Positions 55,006 to 64,000 of a DNA stretch of 64,000 bases are shown one piece after another (position 1 is the first letter of the stretch; each line of letters opens with the position of its first letter). A program made the translations under genes and the position numbers. Origin of the DNA: Nitrosomonas sp. (GTDB taxonomy: Bacteria; Pseudomonadota; Gammaproteobacteria; Burkholderiales; Nitrosomonadaceae); assembly GCF_020852615.1 (NCBI RefSeq), contig NZ_JADZAJ010000018.1, forward strand, positions 45,802 to 109,801, read 5' to 3'. A model generated the notes under the pieces. The model did no database searches. It worked only from the letters and a program-made list of their open reading frames with translations, and was not told where the DNA came from.

Positions 55006-56118
55006 ATGAGTCAGCGTGATTATTATGAGGTGCTCGGTGTTGGCCGCGATGCGGATGAAACCGAGCTGAAAAAGGTATATCGGAAACTGGCGATGAAGTA
55101 TCACCCGGATCGGAATGCCGGTGATGCTAAAGCGGAAGAGCGATTCAAAGAGATTAAGGAAGCCTATGAAGTGCTGTCTGATCCCAATAAACGGGTAGCT
55201 TACGATCAGTTTGGCCATGCCGGACTGAACGGCGGGATGGGCGGCGGTGGTGCACAAGGATTCAGTGATGCCTTCAGTGATATTTTCAGTGACCTTTTCG
55301 GGACGCGTGGGGGTGGGCGCTCCAATGGAGGGTATCGCGGTGCTGATCTGCGCTATAACCTGGAAATTACACTGGAGCAGGCGGCACGCGGCACCGAAAC
55401 CCAGATTCGTATTCCCCGACAGGAAATTTGCGATACCTGTCATGGCAGTGGTGCCAAACCCGGAACTTCACCCAAAACCTGTCCGACCTGTAATGGACAC
55501 GGCCAGATTCGCATGCAGCAGGGCTTTTTCTCAATTCAGCAAACCTGCTCGCATTGCCAGGGCAGCGGTAAAGTGGTTTCGGATCCTTGCGGAGATTGTC
55601 GCGGGGCGGGGCGGATCAAACGCCAGAAAACATTGTCAGTCAGAATTCCGGCCGGTGTGGATGAGGGAGACAGTATCCGGCTGACAGGGGAAGGTGAAGC
55701 GGGTGCAAACGGTGGACAGGCTGGTGATTTATATGTGGTTGTTCACCTTGCCAGCCATCCGGTTTTTCAGCGGGAAGGTAATCATCTGCATTGCGAGATC
55801 CCTATCAGCTTTACTGTTGCTGCCTTGGGCGGGGAGATTGAGGTGCCTACCCTCGATGGCCATGCCCGGATCAAGGTGCCAGCCGGCACGCAGACTGGAA
55901 AAATCTTCCGCCTGCGCAGCAAGGGGATAACCGGAGTGCGCAGCCAGTCTACAGGTGATCTGCTTTGCCATGTTGCGGTGGAAACGCCGGTTGATCTGAC
56001 AGCCCGGCAAAAAGAGCTGCTGGAAGAGTTCGAGGCAATCAGTCAGGAAGATGGCTCACGCCACCACCCGCGTGCAAAATCCTGGATGGACAAGGCACGT
56101 GAGTTTTTCACCGAATAA
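55006..56118 (+). CDS. dnaJ: Co-chaperone DnaJ (Hsp40)
   Basis: Delivers substrates to DnaK and stimulates its ATPase. The 370-residue protein has the J domain with HPD ([10 protein letters not shown]), a Gly/Phe-rich segment, four CxxCxGxG zinc repeats ([32 protein letters not shown]) and the C-terminal substrate domains. The start follows an AGGAA site. Convergent with the mscK-like gene. Confidence 0.97.
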   Translation: MSQRDYYEVLGVGRDADETELKKVYRKLAMKYHPDRNAGDAKAEERFKEIKEAYEVLSDPNKRVAYDQFGHAGLNGGMGGGGAQGFSDAFSDIFSDLFGTRGGGRSNGGYRGADLRYNLEITLEQAARGTETQIRIPRQEICDTCHGSGAKPGTSPKTCPTCNGHGQIRMQQGFFSIQQTCSHCQGSGKVVSDPCGDCRGAGRIKRQKTLSVRIPAGVDEGDSIRLTGEGEAGANGGQAGDLYVVVHLASHPVFQREGNHLHCEIPISFTVAALGGEIEVPTLDGHARIKVPAGTQTGKIFRLRSKGITGVRSQSTGDLLCHVAVETPVDLTARQKELLEEFEAISQEDGSRHHPRAKSWMDKAREFFTE

Positions 56119-56201
56119 GCGAGTCTGGCAATTGGTGGCAGGTATTTTTACAGGGATTCTCTAAAGCCTGATCTGCCGCCAGTCCGGTTATCTGCCGCGC
56201 G

Positions 56202-59200
56202 TTACCTGGCCGGGATCATCTTTTCTGCACTTCCGGTACGTAAATGCACATCGATCTGCGGGAATGCAATTTCGATTCCTTCTTCAGCGAAATGCCGGTT
56301 AATCAGCATGTGCAGTTCATGTACCAGCTGCATTCTGTCTGATAACTGGCCGGTGAATACCCGTAATTCAAAATTCAGTGTGCTGGCACCAAATTCCAGA
56401 AGGAATGCAGCCGGTTCAGGGTCGCGCAGTACCAGGGGGTGGTCATTCGCGATTTTCAGTAACAGAGCACGCGCTTTGTCACAATCGGCATCGTAGGCGA
56501 TTCCTACCGAAATGACTACGCGTGTAATCTGGTCACTCAGTGTCCAGTTGATCAGTTGTTGTGTAATGAATATCTTGTTGGGCACGATAACTTCTTTGCG
56601 GTCACTGTCGATCAGAGTTGTCGCACGGATATGGATTTTGCTGACAGTCCCGCTGATGTTATTCAGCGTGATTTTGTCACCGATTCGAATAGGGCGTTCA
56701 AACAGCAGAATCAGACCGGATACGAAATTGGCGAATATTTCCTGCAGCCCGAAACCCAATCCAACGCTCAGTGCGGCAACCAGCCACTGAATGTTGGACC
56801 ATTCCATTCCCAGCTTCTGCAGTGTTACTGTGAATCCGATAATCACAATCGAATACCGGAGCAGGGTGGTTATGGCGTAACCCGTGCCGGGGTTGAGCGA
56901 TAAATGCCGCAGCACCAGCAGCTCAAGTGTGCCGGGCAGGTTGTGGGCGGCAATCATGGCCAGACTCAGGATAATGAGTGCCGTCAGCAGCGTTTTCAGC
57001 GTGATAGGCTGCATAATGGTTTCGCCATCCAGCTCCACTGAGGTATGCCAGATAGTGATTTTTTCCAGAAAGCCGAGTGCCGGCAGTACATCCACCCAGA
57101 TAAGACCAAGGCCGGTAATCAGCATTGCCCAGATACTGATTTTCAGCAGGGTTGCAGACTGTTTGCTGATGGTTTTGACGTCAATATAGTTGTCGTCCAG
57201 TAAATCGGTTTCACTTTTTCCCGTGGTGGAGCGCTGTGCCAGCATCTCCCCCCGCTTTTCCATTGCACGCTCGAATGCAATCTTGCGCTGAATAATCAGC
57301 AGGCTGCGGAAACCCACGAAAAAAGCCAGCCCGCAGAACATGATCCAGCTTATTGACTGGAATACGAGCAGATACTGGTAGATGGCGGCAAAATAGTAGC
57401 CAATGGCAGCCATGATGATCATGCTGATCTGTAATATAAACAGCAACGCCATCCAGAATCGCGGGTTGAACATCAGGCTGTATGATTCGCCCTGATAAAG
57501 CGCCTTGCCGGAGCGGGTGATGGCCAGCCAGCCTGAAGCAAATACGGCGAGCACCAGACACAGCAGGATGAAAGTCAGCCGGCCAAAGCCATTGCGGACG
57601 AGATCATCATCCAGTGCGTCGGTGAAAGCGATGGTGACGCACAGCAGCGTTATAACAGGCGCAAAGCGTTTGGTATCCCGGTACATTTTACTGACCGGTT
57701 TTTCAGAACATTTAAACTGCCCGATGAGCAATCCCTCATGATGAAACAGCTGCAGGATAAATGACCAGATAAAAACGGCCACGGCTGCCACGTGCAGGCT
57801 TGCCGACAGTGCATGGCCGAGCTCCATGCTGACGCTGTAGCGCAGAACGAGTGATGACAGCTGGAAAGGCAGGTAAATACACCCCGATATCAGCAATGCC
57901 ATCAGTAACATGCCGACAGGGTATAACTGCCTGTCCTGGTTGACCTTGCCGCGCAGGCTGTTTCCGGTACGAACCCAGGTAAGGTAGACAGGCCAGTAGG
58001 TACGCCAGAAGAGAGTGAATATCAGCGCGAATACGGCACAAATAATCAGGATATTTTTCCAGGCTGTACTGAATACTTTGCCAACTGCTGTTTCTGTTTT
58101 GCGTGAGCCAAGCCAGGTTATGGCATCCTGAATATCCTGTATCACATCCAGTGAGATGGGTTCTGCACTGCGTGTTACCAGCAGATTTTCTTTCAGCAGC
58201 AGCTTGTGCTGATTGATTTTCTCGACAAGCTGCTGCTGGATGGCAAGATGAAGCTGCAATTCCTTGATATAGCCATGCAATACCTGAACGAACTGATCGA
58301 TTACCTGTTCGCGGGATTGCTTGAGTTCGTGAAAAGCATCCATGATTTGCCGGTACTCAGATGTGTCGTCTGCCGGTAACTCATCTCCATTCATGATTTG
58401 CCTGAAGTAACTGCGTTCATTCAGCATTTGCAGCTTTTCCTGTTCAAGCCGGAATAAATCCAGTCTTGCACTGTTCAGATCTTTCTCGGTTTGTGCGATG
58501 GCCGGCTCAACCATGATTTCCTTGAACTGCTTTCTGACGGCTGTTCCCAGCGCGGTATCTTCTCCCTTTAGCTCCAGGCGCTGCTGCAGTGCCGTGTAAC
58601 TTTGCGTGATGAGTGTCAAACGTTTTTCGCTGTGAGCTTTACGCTCGATCAGTTTCGTTGAGAGTTCAGCATAACCGCTCAGTTTTTTGCCCAGCGACTG
58701 ATTATCCTGTGCGAGCTTTTCCAGCCCAAGGTATTGCCAGGCTTTCTTAACCAGCAGCTGCTGTGATTTTTCAACGACCTGTTCGGTTTCAGCACGTTTG
58801 CGCCGGTTGATTTCCTCGGCAAGTAATTCAACTTCCTGTTCCAGTGCGTGAATTTTGGGCTGAAAGGAAAGTTTCTCCTGCAGTGTGGTGATTTCTATGG
58901 CATTGGGTAATACCAGTGCTTCCAGCTCCAGCATGCGCGTCTTGTCAGTCAGTGCCTGCAGCTGTGCTTCCCGGTAGTTCTCCAGTGCATCGAGTATTTT
59001 TTTATCGGTTGTTTTGCGTGTTTCGGATGGATTTTCCGTCAGTTCTGCCCGCAAAGTATTGATTGAAGCCTGTTCTTCACGAACGGTGACCACACGCTGA
59101 CGTAATCTGGAAATTTCAGATGTGAGTTTTTGCTGCTGATTCAGCTGCTCGGAAAGATCAGCCTGTGTGGCAGTATGGCGACGTTCCAGTTCTTCAGGCG

Positions 59201-59528
59201 ACAGCCTGGCCAGCATTTCCGGGGTGATTGCCGGTGTATCAGGAACTGCATCACTTTTTTTGAGGGTTTCCAGCTGCCTGGGATATTTTTCCAGCTGTTC
59301 AGAATAATTTGCTGTTTTTTTCAGGTATTCCTGATGATCACGCAACACTTGCTGATGATCGTTGTAAATTTCACGCAGGCGTTTTTTCTGCGGTGTTTCT
59401 TCACCACCGCCCAGTGCCTCGAGTCTGGATTGAATCATTTGAAATTCTTCATCCAGTTCGCCTGCATGACCTGACAGGTAAATCATGGCCAGCAGGATGA
59501 AAATAATGCTGCGAAACAATTTGTTCAT
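56202..59528 (-). CDS. Large MscK (KefA)-type mechanosensitive channel
   Basis: An 1108-residue protein with a signal peptide (IIFILLAMIYLSGHAG), about 450 periplasmic residues rich in Gln/Glu/Leu coiled coil, roughly eleven membrane helices (residues about 490-900) and the C-terminal MscS domain. The pore-lining helix TM3 and channel domain show LGFGLQEIFANFVSGLILLF and RATTLIDSDRKEVIVPNKIF. Long MscS proteins of this layout (MscK, MscM) protect against osmotic downshock, and some gate on ions. It is monocistronic. Confidence 0.9.
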   Translation of the reverse strand: MNKLFRSIIFILLAMIYLSGHAGELDEEFQMIQSRLEALGGGEETPQKKRLREIYNDHQQVLRDHQEYLKKTANYSEQLEKYPRQLETLKKSDAVPDTPAITPEMLARLSPEELERRHTATQADLSEQLNQQQKLTSEISRLRQRVVTVREEQASINTLRAELTENPSETRKTTDKKILDALENYREAQLQALTDKTRMLELEALVLPNAIEITTLQEKLSFQPKIHALEQEVELLAEEINRRKRAETEQVVEKSQQLLVKKAWQYLGLEKLAQDNQSLGKKLSGYAELSTKLIERKAHSEKRLTLITQSYTALQQRLELKGEDTALGTAVRKQFKEIMVEPAIAQTEKDLNSARLDLFRLEQEKLQMLNERSYFRQIMNGDELPADDTSEYRQIMDAFHELKQSREQVIDQFVQVLHGYIKELQLHLAIQQQLVEKINQHKLLLKENLLVTRSAEPISLDVIQDIQDAITWLGSRKTETAVGKVFSTAWKNILIICAVFALIFTLFWRTYWPVYLTWVRTGNSLRGKVNQDRQLYPVGMLLMALLISGCIYLPFQLSSLVLRYSVSMELGHALSASLHVAAVAVFIWSFILQLFHHEGLLIGQFKCSEKPVSKMYRDTKRFAPVITLLCVTIAFTDALDDDLVRNGFGRLTFILLCLVLAVFASGWLAITRSGKALYQGESYSLMFNPRFWMALLFILQISMIIMAAIGYYFAAIYQYLLVFQSISWIMFCGLAFFVGFRSLLIIQRKIAFERAMEKRGEMLAQRSTTGKSETDLLDDNYIDVKTISKQSATLLKISIWAMLITGLGLIWVDVLPALGFLEKITIWHTSVELDGETIMQPITLKTLLTALIILSLAMIAAHNLPGTLELLVLRHLSLNPGTGYAITTLLRYSIVIIGFTVTLQKLGMEWSNIQWLVAALSVGLGFGLQEIFANFVSGLILLFERPIRIGDKITLNNISGTVSKIHIRATTLIDSDRKEVIVPNKIFITQQLINWTLSDQITRVVISVGIAYDADCDKARALLLKIANDHPLVLRDPEPAAFLLEFGASTLNFELRVFTGQLSDRMQLVHELHMLINRHFAEEGIEIAFPQIDVHLRTGSAEKMIPAR

Positions 59529-59648
59529 GTATGGATTGTGGCGGGAAAAATCTGTCAGACCGGTTTTTTCCTGATCGGTTGCTGTGGCTGTATTCTGTGT
59601 ACCTTGTATTTCATCCGCATAGCCGGATTACATAATCTGCCAATCCGA

Positions 59649-59683
59649 AACCAGGCCGAGTTCAAACAGGGCTGGTTTTTTTT
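59649..59683 (+). terminator. Terminator-like hairpin pointing rightward
   Basis: AACCAG (59649-59654) pairs with CTGGTT (59672-59677), with flanking CC/GG pairing inside and ATCCGAA/TTCGGAT outside, and a T8 run (59676-59683) follows on the plus strand. Neighbouring genes are all on the minus strand, so it faces away from them unless it also works in reverse. Confidence 0.45.
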
Positions 59684-59702
59684 CGGATGACAAAAACTGG
59701 AA

Positions 59703-59734
59703 CCGGCCAATTGTTATTGTTCAATATTGGCCGG
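59703..59734. repeat. Perfect 9-bp inverted repeat upstream of the mscK-like gene
   Basis: CCGGCCAAT (59703-59711) and ATTGGCCGG (59726-59734) are exact inverted copies around an AT-rich 14-base spacer. It may be an operator or a second hairpin; no T-run follows. The rest of the 294-base gap 59529-59822 shows nothing else I can name. Confidence 0.5.
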
Positions 59735-59822
59735 AAGTGTGGAGTGTAGAGATTGGAACTGAACAGTCAACCACCTTTCTCTGATACGGTAACCGGGAGA
59801 GCGGTGGTGAATCCGGTTTTCC

Positions 59823-60455
59823 TCAGCTGATCAATCGTTTAAGGTTGATCAGGAAGATGGTCGCCATGCATAACACAAGCATTGGCCAGTGTGGAATGAG
59901 CGCTTCGTACCATTGCGTGCCAACGGTAATGGGGATATCTAAATGAAATTCAGATTGGCGCTCATCTGTACCGGAGAGCTGAAGGATGTATTCCCCGGTT
60001 TCGTTAATACGAACTTCCTGCGAGATGATCCCGGACTGGTAAATTTGGGCGGGAATCGATAATGCTGTTTCCATTATGCCTTTTTCATTTTTTCTGATCA
60101 GGCTGACAGTCACCGGCTGTTCTCGTGCTGATACCGGGTACAGCAGGTCAACCGAGATGCTGAGCAAACCGGGGCCCGGTACCTTGCCGCATAAAATAGG
60201 AACAGTCATGGCGCTCATTGCATCTTCCGGAATCGCGTAATCTCCGGGAATGAAATAAGCAGAATAGCCAATCATGAGCGTATCCGTTTCAATCGTGCAG
60301 GTACCGCCACGAAAACCTTTAGGGTAAGTTTCCGACATATCCCCTTGTGAGCTGACATGAAACATCATGCCAATCAGGGTGATTGCCATCAGTATGCTAA
60401 TGGCGATAAAAAGGCGCTGAATGTTGATGGACAGATTTTGCCAGATTGCAATCAT
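59823..60455 (-). CDS. Hypothetical membrane-anchored periplasmic protein
   Basis: A 210-residue protein of unknown function. I chose ATG 60455 because a GGAGGT ribosome binding site lies five bases before it; an in-frame start four codons upstream overlaps that site. One membrane helix lies near the N-terminus (IQRLFIAISILMAITLIGMM) and one at the C-terminus (WPMLVLCMATIFLINL). The middle, about 145 residues, is probably a beta-sandwich periplasmic domain with two Cys (GGTCTIE and ILCGK). No family recognised. Confidence 0.7.
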   Translation of the reverse strand: MIAIWQNLSINIQRLFIAISILMAITLIGMMFHVSSQGDMSETYPKGFRGGTCTIETDTLMIGYSAYFIPGDYAIPEDAMSAMTVPILCGKVPGPGLLSISVDLLYPVSAREQPVTVSLIRKNEKGIMETALSIPAQIYQSGIISQEVRINETGEYILQLSGTDERQSEFHLDIPITVGTQWYEALIPHWPMLVLCMATIFLINLKRLIS

Positions 60456-60492
60456 AGCTACCTCCATTGAGCTGTTTCAGATAATTAACAGT

Positions 60493-60526
60493 GCAGGCAG
60501 ATCGGGTTGATCTGCCTGCTTTTTTT
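60493..60526 (+). terminator. Strong hairpin with T7 run, oriented rightward
   Basis: GCAGGCAGATC (60493-60503) pairs perfectly with GATCTGCCTGC (60509-60519) around a 5-base loop, and a T7 run follows at 60520-60526. It is a textbook rho-independent terminator on the plus strand, yet both flanking genes are on the minus strand. The T-run overlaps the TetR stop codon. On the minus strand the hairpin is followed by ACTGTTAATT, a poor tail. Confidence 0.75.
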
Positions 60527-61118
60527 ACGACATTGCTAAAAACGTACCGGTCTGTCTGGCGCAGTGCAGAATATCTCTGGCAGCCAGTTTGCCAATATGG
60601 GCAATTTCGCTGTTGCCGGTAACCATGGCAGTGACAATCGTGCCGTCAATCAACAGATTCAGCTTTTCTGTCACCATCGCCGGATCCCTGGCGCCGCTTG
60701 CTGCCACCATGGCCTGAAGTCTCGCTGTAATTTTTTCTCTGTGATCGTTGGCGATTTCCTGTACCCAGCTGTTGCATTTTTCATGTTCGGCGACAGCGTT
60801 GATAAACACGCAGCCATAAAAAACATCGCTATCAAACCAGTCGCGCATCAGATCGAACAGCGCCAGCACACGGCTGGCTGGTGAACATTCCATTTGAGGC
60901 AGGTCGCGGTCGAACCAGCGGAACCACAAGCTGGCTTCGGTTTCGAAAACTGCTTTGAGCAGGTTTTCTTTCGAACCATAGTGTGTATACAGGCTGCGCC
61001 GGGACACGCCGGATTCCTCGATGATTCTGGCAATGCCTGTGGCGTGTATCCCCACCTGACAGAAGAGACGTCTCGCTGTTTGCAGGATTTTTTCCTCTAC
61101 TGAGATTTTTCCGGGCAT
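60525..61118 (-). CDS. TetR/AcrR-family transcriptional regulator
   Basis: A 197-residue repressor-type protein. The N-terminal helix-turn-helix (ILQTARRLFCQVGIHATGIA, ESGVSRRSLYTHYGSKENLL) is typical of TetR proteins. The C-terminal ligand domain includes FYGCVFINAVAEHEKC with two Cys, and C-terminal sequence resembling regulators of the group near AcrR/QacR-like C-terminal domains; the ligand is unknown. It may control the flavoprotein and OsmC genes just upstream (inference from position). Confidence 0.9.
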   Translation of the reverse strand: MPGKISVEEKILQTARRLFCQVGIHATGIARIIEESGVSRRSLYTHYGSKENLLKAVFETEASLWFRWFDRDLPQMECSPASRVLALFDLMRDWFDSDVFYGCVFINAVAEHEKCNSWVQEIANDHREKITARLQAMVAASGARDPAMVTEKLNLLIDGTIVTAMVTGNSEIAHIGKLAARDILHCARQTGTFLAMS

Positions 61119-61298
61119 GGTTGTTATGGTGATTGTGTTTTATCAGTATTCATTGCCAGGTTACGGGTTGATACGGATTTGTTTGATTGCCGCAAATGGA
61201 ACGTGACGGATAAAGCCACCCGGCGGTCATGACAATAACGGTACCGGATCACCACATTGGCCTGGCGCCTTCGCGAAGATGGCATTTTTCAGAACGCC

Positions 61299-62483
61299 TC
61301 AGCGATTCCCTAATTGCCTGCGCAGTTTGTGTGCAATCTTGCCGGCTTCCAGCCGGATTTCGCGCAACTGGCCGCTTAACGGATTAACCTGTCCGATAAA
61401 ATAAAGGCGTGGTGCGCCTTCAAATTCCTGATCACCCACAATTTTTGATTTGCCCTTCTCGTCCGTAATCCCGGGTACCTGAATCAGTTCCGAAAAACCG
61501 GTACGGAACCCGGTACCGGCAACAATAACGTCCGGCTGCAGGGATGTGGTACCCGGGCTGCTGTTTTGTGTGGTGGGAACCGCACTCAGCACTTCGACTG
61601 TTCCACCGGATATTGTCTGGATCGGGCCGACAATTCTGATGCGGCCGGCACGGACATCATCAACGAAAGGGCCATAAAGAATCGGTACGACGTTATTGAT
61701 TGCGTACTGTTTTAGTGTTGACAGGGCGGGAGAAGGAAGCCCGTAGGCGGACAGGTCTCCGATCATCGTGCGCCGCATGAAGCCCAGTATGCTGTCCACC
61801 AGTGAGTTCGGCAGCTGCCTCAACACGATTCCCATTCCGACAAAAGGGATACCAAAAATATGTTTGGGCAGGAGTTGTGGTGGTGTTCTGACAGACAGGG
61901 TGACCGAGCTGGCATATTGCGTCAGCCTGCTGGCTATTTCAGCGGATGAATTGCCACTGCCGACCACCAGCACATGTTTATCCGCATAATCCTGCGCGCG
62001 TTTGAACAGTGCAGAATGAATAATTCTCCCGGTAAACGTATTTTTACCTTCCCAATCCGGAATAACAGGAATGCGATTGACACCGGCTGCAATAATCACT
62101 GCGCGGGATTCAAACTGTTGCCCATCATTACTGGTGATCTGCCAGACATCGCGTTCGCGGTCGTAACAGATTTTCTCGACTTCAATGCAGGTCTGCACTG
62201 TGAAACCGCCACGAGCAGGCATGTTTTCAAGTAATGCCACTACTTCATCGCGAGACGGCCATCCGCCGGCTGACAGCGGAAATTTGCTGCCCGGCAGTGC
62301 GGAACAGAAACGGCCGGAATTCAGGCGCAGTCCATCATAATGACGGCGCCAGACATCTCCCACGGCAGGCGTGCGCTCCAGCACCAGCGGGGTGAACCCC
62401 GCCCGGGTCAGCTCATGCGCTGCCGATAATCCAGCCGGGCCTGCCCCTACAACTGCCACATCATGGATAGCACTGTTATTCAT
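61299..62483 (-). CDS. Flavin-dependent monooxygenase/NAD(P)H oxidoreductase
   Basis: A 394-residue flavoprotein with an N-terminal FAD-binding GAGPAGLSAAHELTRAGF and a second Rossmann motif for NADPH (VLVVGSGNSSAEIASRL), the layout of flavin-containing monooxygenases and YUC/CzcO-like proteins. A FATGF-type element appears as AGTGFRTGFSELI. The substrate is unknown. It lies 61 bases downstream of the OsmC gene on the same strand, suggesting an operon. Confidence 0.87.
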   Translation of the reverse strand: MNNSAIHDVAVVGAGPAGLSAAHELTRAGFTPLVLERTPAVGDVWRRHYDGLRLNSGRFCSALPGSKFPLSAGGWPSRDEVVALLENMPARGGFTVQTCIEVEKICYDRERDVWQITSNDGQQFESRAVIIAAGVNRIPVIPDWEGKNTFTGRIIHSALFKRAQDYADKHVLVVGSGNSSAEIASRLTQYASSVTLSVRTPPQLLPKHIFGIPFVGMGIVLRQLPNSLVDSILGFMRRTMIGDLSAYGLPSPALSTLKQYAINNVVPILYGPFVDDVRAGRIRIVGPIQTISGGTVEVLSAVPTTQNSSPGTTSLQPDVIVAGTGFRTGFSELIQVPGITDEKGKSKIVGDQEFEGAPRLYFIGQVNPLSGQLREIRLEAGKIAHKLRRQLGNR

Positions 62484-62544
62484 CTGTTATCTCCTTGCGG
62501 TTTCAATCAGAAAAGCCTTGCAGATAATGAAATAAGGCAGGTGT

Positions 62545-63087
62545 TTACTTCGGCTGGTGACGAATTTCGATATTGACCGGCACCGGGCGCATGATCGTGT
62601 CCGGTATTGGTGCGGTGGCTTTGAGTTTCTCCAGCAGTGCGGTAACTTTTTCCTGTGGGGCATCGGTCTGGATTTCCACCACAACGTTAATATCTTCAAA
62701 GCCGGGGTTGCCAGGCTCCACCGCAAAAGCAGCACGGAAATTCACCCGGCCGGAAACATGCACGCGCAGTGATTCCACATTGATACGCGCAGCAGACAGC
62801 CCCCCAATATAGGAAGCAGTCAGACAGTGGCCGACTGCCGTCAGCAGCAGATCCTGCGGGGTAATTCCCATACCCTCGCCACCGTAACGCGGAGGCTCGT
62901 CACCGATGATTGTCTGTCCGTCAGTTACATTTGAAGTGGTGTGATAACCGCTGTCCCACACAACGGTAGCCTGGTAACGGGGCCTGGCAATATCACCCGT
63001 GCGATCCTCACTGATCCGGTTTTGAATTGCAAAAGATTGCTCAATATTGATGCCGTTCACAGTCGTTTTGATAGTCGGGGAAGTCAT
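62545..63087 (-). CDS. OsmC family protein
   Basis: A 180-residue OsmC/Ohr-like protein. Peroxiredoxin-type OsmC proteins use two Cys; here one is clear (GHCLTASYIGGL) while the second usual Cys, expected in the C-terminal half, is not visible, so peroxidase activity is doubtful. The PQDLLLTAVGHCLTAS stretch is diagnostic. The start at 63087 follows a GGAGAT site. It precedes the flavoprotein gene in the same direction. Confidence 0.85.
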   Translation of the reverse strand: MTSPTIKTTVNGINIEQSFAIQNRISEDRTGDIARPRYQATVVWDSGYHTTSNVTDGQTIIGDEPPRYGGEGMGITPQDLLLTAVGHCLTASYIGGLSAARINVESLRVHVSGRVNFRAAFAVEPGNPGFEDINVVVEIQTDAPQEKVTALLEKLKATAPIPDTIMRPVPVNIEIRHQPK

Positions 63088-63363
63088 TGCCGGATCTCCA
63101 GGTAATGTGTTACTGACAGTAATCAGGTCAAAAGTAGATCAATCGTTCTCTTTTTTGGCTGATAGTATACCGGGAAAAATAAAATGGCAAGACTGGAGAA
63201 ACAAGGGAAAACAGATGACAGAAATCGGCCGTTTAATAACAGTTACGGTATGCTGCCGGCTGGAAAGCAGCGGTTATTTACCAGATAGGCGGAACGTCTG
63301 AATTCACCGGCCTGCGCGGCTTTATGCGCAAGACCCGGTGGAATGATGGGTTGGGAGTGACTG

Positions 63364-63903
63364 TCACGGGGCAGGTGTCTTTGCAAAGAAATCTCTTGCA
63401 ATGTAATTTAAGCGAGAAGCCAAAAATTCCTCACCCTTAAAGAGACTGTCGATATCTATTTTCGAGAAATCTGAACGGCTCTTAATGGCGTCTGAACTGC
63501 ACTGGTAGTCAATAGAAATCTTTTTCATCTTGTTTTTGTAGTCCTCGGAAGCTCGCATTTGTTCGCATTTTCCACCAAACTCCTTTTTCCGAACTTCAGC
63601 TTGATTCCTGCTTTCTTGCAAAGTATTCAAGAACTCATGCCAGGGCTTGTAGATATCGTCATTGCCACGATCTGCGAGTGACTGAAGCAGCCTTTGGTTG
63701 CCCTTGGTCAGACCGGACAGATTCATTGTAGAAAGTACTTTTTCACGAATACAAGCTGAGCTGCAAGGCTGCCATCCGGTATGGATCCTAATTTGCAGAG
63801 CTTGCTCCCCAAAATCTGAAACTCTTGAATGAGTCTGGGTCGAAGCTCTCCATACCGTTCGCGAACAGTCCCCTTGAGGTAGGTTGAAAAAAGAGGAGTC
63901 CAA
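63364..63903 (-). CDS. Hypothetical protein, possibly truncated by an insertion sequence
   Basis: An unrecognised frame of 179 residues from a TTG at 63903; a more ordinary start is ATG at 63726 (MNLSGLTKGNQRLLQSL), giving about 120 residues. The C-terminal part is charged and helical with two Cys (KCEQMRASEDYKNKMKK, YQCSSDAIKSR). The frame stays open upstream into the adjacent transposase gene, so the natural 5' end may have been cut by that element. Confidence 0.45.
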   Translation of the reverse strand: MDSSFFNLPQGDCSRTVWRASTQTHSRVSDFGEQALQIRIHTGWQPCSSACIREKVLSTMNLSGLTKGNQRLLQSLADRGNDDIYKPWHEFLNTLQESRNQAEVRKKEFGGKCEQMRASEDYKNKMKKISIDYQCSSDAIKSRSDFSKIDIDSLFKGEEFLASRLNYIARDFFAKTPAP

Positions 63904-63936
63904 CGTTTTATAAAATATCAGAAATGGAGGACGGAA

Positions 63937-64000
63937 ATGGAACGGATACCGAAAGGGATTTACACGCTGGAATTTCGGGCGGAGGCGGTGAAGCTGGTGG
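63937..64000 (+). mobile_element. Start of an IS3-type transposase orfA (partial)
   Basis: After a GGAGG ribosome binding site (GGAGGACGGAA), ATG 63937 begins MERIPKGIYTLEFRAEAVKL, the characteristic N-terminus of the helix-turn-helix OrfA of IS3-family elements. The rest lies beyond the window. A TGGACTCCTCTTTTT sequence on the minus strand near 63890-63904 could be an end of the element, but I cannot confirm terminal inverted repeats. Confidence 0.7.

Overview
The window looks like chromosome of a betaproteobacterium close to Nitrosomonas (Nitrosomonadales). The evidence is the blocks of gene order typical of betaproteobacteria (def-fmt-rsmB-DUF4390-ntrY-ntrX; LysM protein-dprA-smg-topoisomerase; cmk-rpsA-ihfB-lapA-pyrF; lptM-lysA; grpE-dnaK-dnaJ) and the general look of the proteins. 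No ammonia-oxidation gene lies in the window, so the genus is an inference. Coding is dense, with many 1-11 base overlaps. I saw no rRNA, tRNA or CRISPR array.

Layout. 1-8400: the 5' part of ligA, a His/Gln/Gly-rich Spy-like periplasmic protein, corA, a DedA-PAP2 fusion, a patch of small cysteine-containing exported ORFs, a GDSL hydrolase with a VPLPA-CTERM-like tail, ampD and tmk. 8386-17446: a genomic island holding one tightly overlapping minus-strand operon, hsdM-hsdS-reverse transcriptase-AlbA_2/ATPase regulator-hsdR. It separates tmk from holB, genes commonly adjacent in related bacteria, and is bordered on the right by a decayed membrane-protein gene. 18075-30000: holB, an exported hypothetical, an AddB-like nuclease/helicase-fold repair protein, the NtrY/NtrX two-component pair and the def-fmt-rsmB translation-modification operon. 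30053-38424: LysM protein, an MBOAT acyltransferase with a companion protein, dprA, smg and topoisomerase III. 38470-46621: aroA, cmk, rpsA, ihfB, lapA and pyrF, then squalene-synthase-like, lysA and lptM on the other strand. 46717-52094: an MCE protein with its lipoprotein, suhB, trmJ, a GST-like protein and purB. 52169-56118: the heat-shock operon grpE-dnaK-dnaJ, with a good sigma-32-type promoter. 56202-64000: a large MscK-like channel, a membrane hypothetical, TetR/flavoprotein/OsmC genes, a hypothetical and the start of an IS3-type transposase.

The most interesting region is the island. A reverse transcriptase of the unknown-group/defence type (YRDD active site, helical C-terminal region, no maturase domain) is translationally coupled (ATGA overlaps on both sides) inside a complete type I restriction-modification operon. 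The next gene, an AlbA_2/ATPase protein, carries an 11-bp tandem repeat whose unit is not a multiple of three. Copy-number change there would shift the frame just before the TGATG coupling to hsdR. This arrangement suggests a combined restriction plus reverse-transcriptase anti-phage locus whose restriction arm could be phase-variable. That is a hypothesis from gene layout only.
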